From Gyrodactylus bullatarudis (lineage: Eukaryota > Platyhelminthes > Monogenea > Gyrodactylidea > Gyrodactylidae), in the NCBI GenBank assembly GCA_012064415.1, contig SSNU01000104.1:381089-445088 (forward strand): a stretch of 64,000 bases of DNA, read 5' to 3'. Shown piece after piece: positions 10,770-23,600 of this stretch. The translations under genes and the position numbers were made by a program. How positions within the stretch are numbered: the stretch's first letter is position 1; every line of letters begins with the position of its first letter. The notes under the pieces were generated by a model. It ran no database searches, had not been told where the DNA came from, and saw nothing but the letters and a program-made list of their open reading frames with translations.

Positions 10770-13700
10770 ATGCCATCTGACCCTAATTTGTTAGCTATCC
10801 TTGAAAAGACAAGCTCTCCAAGTAAAATTACCTTATAATCTTTGTACAGATCAAGAGGAGTTAAAGTCTGCTCAGCAATATCTCGAACAAGCAGTTAATT
10901 CAAATGTAAGCGAGTTTACAAAGTGCCTTAGTGATATTCTCGCGGATGAAACCTGTTCCAGCCATGTCCGTATGCAAGCTGGTCTTCAACTCAAAAATTG
11001 TTTATATTCCAATGATTCAAAAGTTAAAAGCAGTTACATTGAAAGATGGATGTCGATATCTGTCAATATTAGGAATGCTATCAAAAGCAATGTTAGTTTT
11101 AATTATAGCTCTTTTTCACTTTCAATGTTAATTCTAATTAATTTCTAGTGTCTTCTTGCTCTTGGTACAGAAAAAAGTGGGCATAGCTCTGCTGCTCAAT
11201 GCGTTGCTTACATTGCCTGTACTGAGTTGCCAAAAAATCAATGGCCTGAACTTATTGAGAATTTGGTGAAAAATGTTATCAACTATAATAACAATGACCG
11301 TTTGTGCCTTTCCAGTCTCGAAGCCATTGGCTACATTTGTCAAGATATCGATCCTTACACTCTTACTCCACGTGCTAATGAAATTCTTACTGCAATCGTT
11401 CATGGAATGAAGAATGTTCCTGTTGATCAGGTAAAATTGGCAGCCAGTACTGCTCTGTTAAATTCTCTCGAATTTTACAGTAACAATTTTACAAATGAGA
11501 ATGAAAGAAATTATATTATGCAAGTTATCTGCGAATCTACCCAATCAACTAATACTCAGCTAATCGTCTCGGCTCTCGAGTGTTTAGTTAGAATCATTGC
11601 TCTCTACTATGAATATATGGAAAGATACATGAGTCCAGCTCTATTTCCCATTTCCGTGGAAGCGATGAAAAGTGAAGTTTCTGAAATTGCTCTTCAAGGT
11701 ATTGAATTTTGGTCTTCTGTCTGCGATGTTGAAATTGAATTTATGCTCCAAGTTGCTGAATGCACAGAGAAGGGAATCACACCCACTGTCTCAAGTAAAC
11801 ATTATGCCAAAGGAGCTCTCACCTTTATTGTCCCAATTCTCACCAAAGTCTTGACCCAACAAGTCGAAGGTGCTGATGAAGATGAATGGAATCCTCCCAA
11901 GGCTGCCAGTGTCTGTCTTATGCTTCTGTCTCAACTGTGTGAAGACTCAATTGTCCCTGTACTGCTTCCTTTCATACAGGAGAATATCAATAACCCTGAT
12001 TGGCGTTTCAGAGATGCAGCTATCCTTAGTTTTGGAAGCATGTTGGAAGGCCCTGATCCTAAGGGACTGGAAGCTATTGTCAATCAAGCATTCCCATACA
12101 TCTTGGAAGTTCTTGGAGATTCATCTCCAGTTGTCAAGGACACTGCAGCATGGACAATAAGTAGAATTTGTGAAATATTCTCCAGTGTTGTTCTTAAAGA
12201 TGGCAACCTAGTTCCTTTACTTCAGAAACTTTTCTTGGGTCTCTCTGAAGAACCTAGAGTAGCAGTTAATATCTGCTGGGCTATCAGTAATCTAGTCGAG
12301 TCTGCCTATGTTGAAGCAAACATGACACAAAATATCAAATCTGATGATAATCTCCCAACTTTTGTACTATCACCTTACTATTCTGATATCATCAATGGAC
12401 TTGTACAGACAACTGATCGTCAAGATGGAAATCAAAATAACCTGAGAAATGCTGCTTATTCCGCACTGACGGATCTCATCAAATGTTCTCCCAAGGATAC
12501 ATATGCTGAAATTCAAAAAGTCGCTCTTATCATTTTACAAAGAATCGAATCTCTTCTTGCTATTGAACAGCAGGTCCCTAGCTCAGAAAGAGCTCAATTC
12601 AATGAAATTCTATCATGCTTATGTGGATCCCTTCAGGCTCTTCTGAGGAAGATCAGCTCTCAAGATATCATGATAATCTCTGATAAAATAGCTGACTCAA
12701 TCTGCAGGATGTTGAATCCTTCTAAGATGGATGATGAAAGTTCTACGGGCGTCCAAGAGGACGCACTTTTAGCTGTTAGTGCTTTTGCTGAAAACTTGGA
12801 GAATAACTTTGTTAAATATCTTCCTGCATTTATGCCAAGAATATTCTCCTGTCTCGAAAGAACAAGGGATGTTCCTGTCTGTCTGAATGCAATCGGTTCT
12901 GTTGGTGATATTAGTCGTGTCTTGGGAGAACAAATCAATGAATATGCTTCTCCAATTTTGACGATTCTTGTGAAAATTATCAAAGATCCATTTGTTGACA
13001 AGAGCCTTCGTCCTGCCATCATTGAGGTATTTAGCGATTTCTCTCTAGCAGTTAGCAATGTTTTACATAACTATCTTGATACTATCATGCAAATTCTTCA
13101 AGAAGCAACTCAAGCCAAAGTTGACGTGCAGGATCCTGAAATGGTTGATTATCTTGTCTCACTGAGGAAGAGCATTCTCGAAGCCTACTCTGGAATACTT
13201 AATGGCATTAAAGATTCTCCAAGTAAGTGATCAAGTTCATTTTATACTCAAATAAGAAAGTCGGAAGAGAAATAGGACCTGTGAGCTTTGTAAATTTATT
13301 TAAAACTAACCTTATTCAAGCATGTACTGTCAAAAGTAAGCATATTATTGATATTCATAATTCTAGCGACTTATCAGCTTAAACTAACTTGGCTTTTCAA
13401 ATCATGTGTTTAAACATGCCTTATTTCTAGAATAATAATAGTCCTAGAAAAAAATAAAATTTTTCCCCTTTAGATGCACCTCAACTTTTGGATATTATCA
13501 AGAAGCACGTCCAACTTACTGTCGACTTTTTGAGGATAATTAGTGCCGATCCAACCACCGACGATGGACTAATTTCCCATTCATGTGCTCTAATTGGGTA
13601 AGTTTTAATTTTAACTCAATATTACTTATCAGAATATTACTAATTTATCAAATATTTTTAGAGATTTGGTTGAAAACTTTGGCCAAGACTTGGTTCCGCT

Positions 13701-13875
13701 TCTCCTAAACAATGAGATTTCTTCTTTAATTACCAGAGGCAAAAAGTCCGATAGTGAGAGTACCAAAAAGTATGCCGAATGGGCTCATCAAAAAATTAGT
13801 CAAGTATGCCCGAACAACCTGTCTAACAATCAAATGGTCAACAACCAATTTTTAAATATGCCCATCAAGTCCTAA
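10770..13875 (+). CDS. KPNB1: Importin subunit beta-1 (karyopherin beta-1)
   Basis: This is the nuclear import receptor. It carries cargo, directly or through importin alpha, across the nuclear pore and releases it on RanGTP binding. Exons, from frame and GT-AG junctions: 10770-10821, 10850-11091, 11149-13222, 13474-13597 and 13662-13875. They give 901 aa; vertebrate importin beta has 876. Diagnostic stretches are NQWPELI and EAIGYICQDIDP in the early HEAT repeats, the acidic loop DEDEWNPPKA near residue 338, RFRDAA, DTAAWT and NICWAISNL. The C terminus GDLVENFGQDL also matches the family. The start MPSDPNLLAILEKT aligns with the family N terminus once a 28-nt intron is removed; without it the frame breaks. 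Introns are 28, 57, 251 and 64 nt. A C-terminal asparagine-rich tail of about 20 residues looks lineage-specific. Identity is near certain; the exon 1 boundary is inferred. Confidence 0.97.
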
Positions 13876-14611
13876 AATTCTCCGATGGATCCCGATTTTT
13901 AAAGCATTTTTTATTTTTCTCTCCCACCTCCTCAATTTTCATACTCCATATGATAAAAATATGTCTCCGACAAAGTCTAGGAACATACTATCGAAATTTT
14001 CACCTTCCCTCCACACGTGTATGATATTCGTTCAAATTTTCCTGAACACGCATAGATTATTATTATTATATTTTTTAACCGAGGTATATCCCAACTGAAA
14101 AAGATTACCAGATATTTTATACCCCCATCTCATCAACTTGAGAATGATTTATTTTTGTGAATGGTTTTACCAATTTTAAGTAAAACCATATCATTTATAT
14201 CCTATTTTTCCCTCCACCAACCTCATTGAACAGATTGTGCTTTTTATTTTTTCACAACATAATTATTATTTATCCCAGGAACAAATTTTTTAAATCCCCT
14301 CCTATTCACTTCTAGGCTTTATTGTTAGATATCCTCCTAACAATCTCTCCAACTGATAAAACTTTATGAAATTTATGAATGGTGGATAACTTTTTTCATC
14401 AAACCTACTAAAAATAAATTATCTTGTCCTGTTATTCTCTTTTCAACACTAACTAACTAATACTAGAATAGGTGTGCTGAGAATAAATTTGGATTGGGAA
14501 TTAAAATTCCTGTTTAAATAATAACTTTATTAAAAAACCAATATTTTTAAGACATGAATGGAAAAAATATAAATACACTTCGTAAATGACATGAAAATTA
14601 AGAGAAGCTAA
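13876..14611. other. Convergent 3' UTR region between two genes
   Basis: This 736-bp gap separates the stop codon of importin beta (+) from that of the ankyrin gene (-). It is AT-rich and non-coding. Candidate poly(A) hexamers AATAAA for the plus-strand gene are at 14413-14418 and 14482-14487; one for the minus-strand gene is at 14531-14526. The two 3' UTRs may approach or overlap. Confidence 0.5.
14526..14531 (-). terminator. Candidate poly(A) signal of the ankyrin gene
   Basis: AATAAA on the minus strand about 80 nt past the stop codon. Position and motif fit, but AATAAA is common by chance in DNA this AT-rich. Confidence 0.35.
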
Positions 14612-17600
14612 TTAATAGAAGCTTTTCATAAAATTAGAATAGCCAGGTCTATTATAATCATGATAAGTATTCGGATTATAAGCAGGTACATCGTTTACAA
14701 TTCCATTGATCCTAACATCGCTTTGGGGTAACATTCCATTTGTTTGTTGGTTGTAGCTAACCATTGGGGATGTATTGGCATATGTCACGTTAAGATTTGG
14801 CTGCGAGGCGGATGATGGATAGAAAGAATTCAACTGGTAATTTGTACGCTTCACAATTGTTTCAATATCTTCTTTCCACATTTTCTTTGTATTTATACAA
14901 TCTGAAACCAAATCTGAATGATTAGATTAAAAGATTATCCAAGATCTGATAAAAATCATATATAAACATTAGAAGAGGGTGAAATTTTTTCTTCTTCGAA
15001 CAATTCTTTTCTAAAGGTGTTTAATACAGAAATAATTTTTTGCATATTTTTAAACTCAAGAAATATCATCCCTCGTTATGGTAATGTTTATATTTTCAAT
15101 AATCTCCCACGGAGAACATAGAAAAATGAGTTTATCAGTTTTGTGTCTTTTTAAAACAAAATTTCTACTCAAATATAGTTATTTTATAGTCTAAAGATTT
15201 TAATTGATCAATTTCATAACACATGAAAAATATTCTCCAGTTTTGTAGCAATTTTTGCTGATTTCAAATATTTCCATCTTGAAACATTCGAGTTATTTGG
15301 TAAAAATTAAAAATTCGACTTGCATACAGAAAAACATCAACGAGATAGAAAACAAAAATGACATCATCTTTTTTAAGAATTAAATTCTTAACAAGAGGAA
15401 GAATAATAGAAGGAAAATATTCTGTAGATCTTCTAGTTTTTTGAGCTATATCAAGTCAAATTAGAAAATACATTCATTTTCATCGAAACTACTCAACTTC
15501 AACACAATTTCATGTGTATTTCAGGACGTTGTAGGAAAATAATCTACCCCAATTCGAATGCAGTAGACCTTGAAGTATCCAAAGTGTAAAATACCTCTAG
15601 GAAATTATGCTCCTAAAAATCATCATTGTCAGTATAAAAATAGAATTTTTTAATTAGAGAAATATATATTTCGTCAGGTCTTATCAATCTCTAATCCTGG
15701 TTCAATTAAATGATTATAAATATTAGTTCAATGAAATTGTAAAATTCTTGAAACACTTCCAATTGATGAAAAACCAAAAAACTTCTCTATTATTAGATGT
15801 AGAAAAGAAAAATTAAAATATGGAATAAATTTGACTAATGAATTACTACGACTGTTGTACTGATTTTTTCAGATTTTACCGAATAATTCGAAAACTATTG
15901 TAAAATGTTGATCAATTGGTCGTCACAATTCCTTTTCGAAATGTAGAATTATCCATCATATTTGGTAAAAAGAATGAGACACGATAGTAGCTTGGAAATC
16001 AAGATGAAACATACAAAAATTTATTTGATTTCCAACTCAAAAGCAGGTCTAGAAAAAATGATTCAATACTCACAATCATCTGTTAGGGATGAGTTAAGTA
16101 TCATATTGATGTTGTCGGTGAATCTTCGTTCATTCTGGGCAGAGCTTCTTCTCAAATTTCCCGTGTTATAGGCATTTTCATTTGAATTTATATAAATGTT
16201 GTTCATCGAAGATGAGGTACTCTTACGAGCCAAATTCCGGATTCCATTTCGAATTTGATTATTGTTACTATTTATAGGGATTTTATTCGTTATCAAAGAT
16301 GTTTTGGGCAGGGATTCCGGTTTAGCTTTCATGACAATTGGTTTAGGAATTCTAATTTCATTTGATTTCTTCTTCAATATTGAGGCAATGTCCGGTCGGC
16401 TGTCAGAGACCTTTGAACGATTTTCAATCATTCGATTAATTTTATTCTGATACTGCTTCACCAAGCAAGTTGGACAGGTGTTTTTATAAAACGATTCATT
16501 TGCGACAACATTGGAGTCTTTGTGTTTCTTCAAGCATTTATCACAGAGGCTCGATTCCAGTCGATTGTCAACTTTTCTAAATGTTTAGAGAAAATGATTA
16601 GTTCTGAAATCTATCCATAAATTTGATCAGATTGTAGTAAAAAATTTCATTCAGATCTTAAATAATAAGATATACCGTGTTTTTTCAATCAGTTTTAAGA
16701 TGTCTCCCTAAACTTTCATAGAAAATTTATAAATTCTTTGTTGGAATTTTCTGAGCTCAAAAAGCGAAATGCAAACAATCAAGCAATAGAAAAGTTGCAT
16801 CATGTACATTCATCAAGAAAAATAGTTGTAAATTGACCGTTTGACAGGAAAAATTTTTGAGATTATTCAGATTTGAAGTGCAAATAAAACACTATCAAAA
16901 AATGTAACCTAGTAGAAAAGTATAGACCAATTTGAAAAAGTGAACTTTTATATTGATTATACAAAGTAATCTATGAGAGACAAATGTTATGTGTTCCAAA
17001 TGAAAACATATTTCGAAGAAAGTAAAATGTTTTCGCAAAGAACACACAGATTTTGGTTCAGTAAATGATATCGATAAAAAAAATAAAACTGATTGAAAGA
17101 GCCAGAGTTTTTTTGGGGGTTGAAACCAACTAAGATGCCAACTATAAAGTCTGAAAAAAAAGAAATCAGAGCTCTAATTCAAGACATTTTTTCATCGATT
17201 TATCAAGATTTTCTAAAGATTTTTGAGAAGCCGATTCATAAAGGCAAACTTTGTTGATTTTTTTTTAATTTTTGAATAGGCACTATTTTTTTCAACTTTG
17301 AGTTCAAAATCTTTGTTGATTTCGAGGTGTTAGAGGGATCAAACGTTATTTTTCTGTATCATCATTAGAAAAATAAACCAAATATCACCATTCAATTTTT
17401 GAAAGAACCATCATCATTTTGAACTGATCTTGTATTTATTAATTAATCAAGTAGTAAAAATGGTTAAACATAGGAATTTTGCATGTAATTAGAGGGTTCC
17501 CTGAAATCTATACGACCATTATTGATTTCCTTTTCTAATGATGATCTTCACGCTAGATTTCAATTGGTAATGCTCTAGTTCAGGAACAGCGCAAAATCAT

Positions 17601-20600
17601 TTTTGCGGGGAATTAACCGTCAGCCAATGGGAATTAAGCAGGTTTTTGAGTACTATTAATTTTCTATTATGATCTATCCGAATCTATTAAGGTATGTTCC
17701 AATACATCAATCAACCTATTGAATTCATATACTTGACGTAATACATCAACTGATGCTCTAGTTGAGGTACAGTGGACGAAAAAAATCTAGACTGTCTTAT
17801 CTGAGTTCTATCTTTTGATCAATCCCAATCTCATTTAAATGCACTTAATTAAATTTAAAACTATTAAAATAGAAAAGAATGAGTTTCAATAACAGAATTC
17901 AATCAATAAAGCCACTGAATGTTTTTAAAATATCTATTTATGGCAAGTATAATTAACAATATAAAAGTATAAAAAGTCAATAATTAAACAATGAATTATC
18001 TAAGTCAACATCATCATTGTCTTCATCTTGGACAAACATATTGACATCATGTTGGTCGACAGGTTCAAGTTGAATATCTCTGTTTACTGGATGAAAAAAT
18101 GATGAAAGAAGGCAATTGAAAATACCTTGCCAATCCATAGCTTTGTGATTATAAAGGTATTCAAATATTTTAACTTCGCCAGCAATCCTGTGCATTGCTA
18201 CTGTTCTGTTGATACTTTCCTTCATAGAACGCCATAATCTTTCCACTGTGTTTGTGTGAATGGAAGGGTCTATGGGATCTACATAAGTTACACTGTGATT
18301 AACTGTAACATGCCAATAACCAGCAGTGGCCCAAGCGGAATATCCCCGCCACTCATCAGAGACTAATGTGGACCCAACAAGAATATTTTCATCTATGAAA
18401 GCTCCAATGATTTCTTGGTTACGCTCCGTGACAATTTTAAGGCGAATTCGTTTAGTTTCCCTGTCGTAAGCACCCAGGACCCATTCACGTCTTAGAATTC
18501 GACCGCGATGATATTTTCTCTTGGCAAGCTTTGTTTCGTCCATCTCAACCATATGACCGTTGCCACCAATCTTATCTTGATCAAATTCTGCTTGATTCTT
18601 CAGAAGTCTGCGGAAAAGGTCGAAATAGGAACATATAGTTGCCTGACTAATATTAATGCTAGCAGTTATATTCCTATATGTTCTTCCGGTAGCGAAATAA
18701 TAGGTTAGCTGGATCAACATAGAGAAGCTTATTTTTTTCTTGAAGAGAAAAGTACCTTGAAAAATAATTATTATGACAAATTACCTCTTAAGATAGAATA
18801 AGATTTACCACATTGGGAACAACGCATCAAATTCTTTCTTCCAGTAAATTTGGAGGTTCCCCTACACTGCAGACCTGTTCGTTGATTAATTTCCAGGCAT
18901 GGAGTATCCAATTTTCTGATTAAATTGTTTTCTTCAAAAAAATTTTCAGCTAGCTCTTCTGAGTTTATAAGAGACCAAATATCGTTTTCATTTAAGTCCA
19001 TAGATGAGAGCACAATAATGAATTTTTTACAAAGATATTTTCGTACCATGATTTGAGATGAGATTTGATTGGACAAAATGTTCTAATTAGAGCACCTCAG
19101 CACAAATCTTTCCCACCAAAAATGAAAAAAAATCTAATCCTATAAAATTAAACACCCTAGAGATTAAGTGCATTTAAATGAGATTGGGATTGATCAAAAG
19201 ATAGAACTCAGATAAGACAGTCTAGATTTTTTTCGTCCACTGTACCTCAACTAGAGCATCAGTTGATGTATTACGTCAAGTATATGAATTCAATAGGTTG
19301 ATTGATGTATTGGAACATACCTTAATAGATTCGGATAGATCATAATAGAAAATTAATAGTACTCAAAAACCTGCTTAATTCCCATTGGCTGACGGTTAAT
19401 TCCCCGCAAAAATGATTTTGCGCTGTTCCTGAACTAGAGCATTACCTTTCAATTAATAATCACGCTATCTCAGAATTTAAATTTTTCGAAACTTTTTTTG
19501 GAGTAGAAACGTATTTATCAATCCGATAGATAATATATATGGAAAATAAAAAATTATTCGTCCTCTGGAATGAGTCTTTGGAGGAAAGCACAGTTTGAAC
19601 CTGGCTTGGAGTTTCGAGTACTATAAGTAAAGAATTAGTGAGCCAGCTACCCTTCCGAGCCAGATAGGGTGTAAAGAAGAGAGCTTGAGACATAGTTTAT
19701 AGCTGAGTGGATCATAACATCTGTATTGAATTTGTTCAATCGTTCTTGTGGATTCAAAGGAGATTCCGAGAATGAGAGAGGAACAATAATCAAATTTCGA
19801 GAGGATAAAGTTTTTGTAAACCTTGAGTTTGAGCTCGGAGCAGGTAATGAATCTTGTGATAAGGAAAGTGGAATATCTCGGTGTCTTCAAAAGCTTGTTC
19901 ACATCTGATTTCGTAGATAATGAATGATCATAGGTTAGGCTAAGGTCCTTGATTCTTTTGTCGACCAGTTGGGAAAAATGAGGATTGATTTCGAATATTT
20001 TTTTTCACAAATCAACGAAAGTGTGCCTTATGAATCGGTTACCGAAAAATTTTGATAAATTGATGAAAAAATGAGATTCTGTTGAAAAACCATATATTCT
20101 CAAATACATCGAAAATATATATTAAACAAATCTAGTTTAAGTGAATAAATACAAATCTGGTAGTTTATTTTTTTCAATTTTAATTCAAATCATTCTGTTT
20201 TTGAGTAGTCCATTTTTGATATTGTATGATACATGATGCATTTTACTGAATATAGATTGATACAGTTAGATAAGTCGTATTCAGAGTTGAGAAAGTTGTA
20301 AAATGAGAGTATGAAATCATTTTCGGAAGAAGCATTTCTTAAGGACCCCAACCCTATTTCTATTTTGAATAATTCTCAAATTTTCTATTCTTTAAGAAAG
20401 GTTTTATTTATTAATAAAACAAGACACAATGTTTTTCTGTTTGTAATGATCATTCAAAAGTTTTATACGAATTATTTGCACAATAAATTCACGCTATTTT
20501 TCTTTCATCCGTTTGAGGATTTATATATAATATGGCCTCAAGTGAATCTTTACATAACCAAAAGCTCAGCCTAAAAGCGGAGGGGGGCACTCACCCAGAA

Positions 20601-23600
20601 GATTCATTCTGTAGGCTGAAGGAAACTCGGGGTACCTTATCTTCGACAAGAATCGCTGTCTCTCCAACTTGTACGTCAATATCAATCTAATTGGGGATAT
20701 GAAAATTTCGAAATTCGGTTCAAGTACAGAATAAAACTTACAGTAAGATTCTTTTGAATATTTACATCGGTTTTTTCACATTTTGTAGAATAACTAGTTT
20801 CTGCATTTGAACTAAAAGGAAATTTTTGTTATGAAAATATTATTTCAAACTATAGTTGAACCAGTAGTTAAGTTAGATACAAATGGTGATGAACATTGTT
20901 TTATGTAAATTTGGTTGATATAAAGTTGGGAACCTATCATTTTTTTCATCAAAATTCGAATTTGTTAAAGAAAATAATTCTGAGAATAAATTATTTTTAA
21001 AAGTTTTTTTTCAAGATCAGGATTAGACAAGAAAGCTGACTAGCAACGTCAGATTACCGACAGTTTCGTTTTCGAGAGATGTCGATTTGTCGAAATTTCA
21101 TTAATTTTCAAGTAGTGAAAATGATCGAAAAATCGAAATTTGACTCCAAAACGATAATCAAGTTATGCATTAGAACAGATTCAGCATATATGGCTTTCTT
21201 ATTTTATTGTGATCCTGAAAATTGACTTTTGATCATTCTCTCAATATTAAACCAATAAAATATTTCAGTTCAAAGTTTAAAGAAATGGGATTTTGGCACT
21301 AAATCGAAATTTGAAAAATGACCGTATTTTTCATAAAAATTAATTTTTTTTCTTCAACTCGTAAAAGTGGGCAACAGGAGTAGGATTCCAGAAAATCTTC
21401 AGCATATTTGAATTTTTGATGAAAAAATCACAGATTGCCAATTTCATATCAATTAGCTTTAGTACGAATTAGAAGATCTCAGTAACCCAAACACTTAGCT
21501 GACAAGTAAATATCATTCATGTTTAGAACGTGATTATTTTTCCGCGAAAATTCGTCTGTATCAATCCTAAAGCACTTATGTAATCGGAATACATTCTTCT
21601 TAACAAAAACTATTCTCGATGAATTTAGGAATTTTCCATTTTTTCCAAAAATCTTCTGAAAGGATGATAATTTTGAGTTGGCGCGATTTTTTAAAAGTTT
21701 TTGTTGATTTCAAAGTGTGAGAGGAATAAAATGTTATTTTTTAGGATCATCGTTAGAAAAAGAAATCATAAATAGTCGTAGAAAATTTTGGAATCACCTC
21801 ATTATTGTGTGAAAGTCCACTTCCTAGTTTTGGAGCATTTTTACAGCTTGAAAATTTATAAATTATGATAATTAGAGAAGTTGTATAGAGATAATTGGTT
21901 TTTTTGACTGTTGGTTATCCTGAAAATTCCTCTTGAAAAATTAAAGAATCGCGCCAAATCGAAATTTGAAAGGTCTCCAAATTTTTCCAAAAAAATAATT
22001 TTGTATCTTTTTTCTGAAATTGGTAAAAGCTTGACTTTAAATACTATATCAGGATAAATCTTCAGGACTTGATGAGATTCTGTTAAAAACATAAATTTCC
22101 AAATTCATCGAGATAAATTTATATTTAATCGAGACAGAATTTTACTATTTTCAACAAAATCTTTTACTCTTAGCGATAAGTATTAGTTTAAAACTCTTCT
22201 GAATTCACAACAATATCAGAGTTATACAGAATTTTAGACGCACAAAGATCAAGCGATAATCAAACGCCTTCACTAAAAATCGTAACTCAAGTTTCAGGTA
22301 TGCTGAAGCACAAGATGTTTCTCTGATGTTATTTATCTAAATTAACTAATTCAACATGGAGCTATGTGTTACTCTAATCAGCCTTTTGATTTTTGCAAGC
22401 GAAACGAGCCTGAATAGTGCTTATGTCAAAAAAGTCAAAATTTCAGCCGCCAAATTCGAATTTTTTCGTCTGATGATGAATTTACACTTTATAGAATGTA
22501 TGTTTTTAGAATGTTAAAATTTAGAAATATGTGAAAAAAATATATCTATAAGGATCATCAGTGGTCTCTCTTTGAAAATGATAAAAGTTAAAGAATATAA
22601 GAATCATGAATCAAAGATAGACCACTGATGATCCTTTGAGAAATGCGCATTTGGTTATAAATGTTAAAATAATCTTACTGATGGGGTGTATTTTCCTTTA
22701 GCAAAGAATGAGTTTTCAATAGATTCATTTCCAAAATTCCTAAGTATCTTACGTATTGTTGAGTGAAAAAAAATGTTTGAGCAATAATTTTCTTACGAGC
22801 AGTAAGTATTCCTTAGGAGAATAGATATTTTTAATTCGCACTAACACAGACTAGCAAAAGGTTTTATACTTATCAGATCGAAATAATAAGATTCTGAAAA
22901 TTTGAAAATCGTTTAGCGCGTGTATTTTGAGTAATATTCGAATATATTTTTCATTGAATGATAAGTTTTATTTTCGCTCTAAAATGTTTATCATAACTCA
23001 CATTAAAATTCTTCTGGATGGAAATTATCTGCAAAAAATTTGTCTACAACTCGTAGCCCCAAACTTTTAATTTAGGAAACATCATTAAACTGATCAAAAA
23101 CAGCTTTTTTCATAACGTAGGATCTGAATGATTTTTTAAATCAGTTTGAAGACATGTTTTCTAACAGAATTGTAAATTTCAGCTATAAATTTTCAAATGT
23201 CGATGTAATGGAATTATTCTGTCTAACAACTTCAAAAAGAGATTTAAATTTTTCACTTTTGCTAAAAATTTAAATTGAGAGATACTATCTAGAAGGGATG
23301 AATTTTTCAATTTTAATATGTTCAATTTCATTAACCCTGGGTGAAAATGGGTTCAAAATGAATTTTCGGTTTGAATTATATTATCTTTTATCCAAAACTA
23401 TTTTCTATTTAAGTGTCAGAGTTCCATTTTTAGTAAAAAATCTCTCAAATTTGATCTTATTACTTTCAAGCAGTCATCAAAGATTTAGGGGGTTTTGATA
23501 GTTGATCCGTAAGACTTATTTTACTTATACTATATTGAAAGTGATAAGGAGAAAAATATTTTAGCTTCTATCATAAGAAAAATGGCCGAAATCAAATACA

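Larger units (their letters stand above)
17566..19446 (-). mobile_element. Merlin (IS1016/ISXO2-type) DNA transposon, young insertion
   Basis: The 1,881-bp element has 284-bp terminal inverted repeats (17566-17849 and 19163-19446) that are identical by eye. It begins GGTAATGCTC and is flanked by an 8-bp target duplication TTTCAATT (17558-17565 and 19447-19454). Merlin elements are known for 8-9-bp duplications and an ISXO2-like transposase, which this one encodes. It lies antisense-neutral, in the same transcriptional direction as its host gene, inside the 4,018-nt intron between the exons at 20686-20595 and 16576-16074. Perfect TIRs and an open transposase gene imply recent movement. The TIR holds a sub-terminal imperfect copy of its own tip at about 17752-17778. 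Confidence 0.93.

Noticed and set aside
10801..11148. Continuous ORF over importin exon 2 read from a TTG, without an intron upstream
   Set aside because: It has no ATG and its first 16 residues do not match importin beta. The ATG at 10770 plus a 28-nt intron gives the family N terminus.
12660..13058. 132-codon minus-strand ORF within importin beta
   Set aside because: It is antisense to the main coding exon and shows no homology; it is a shadow of the real frame.
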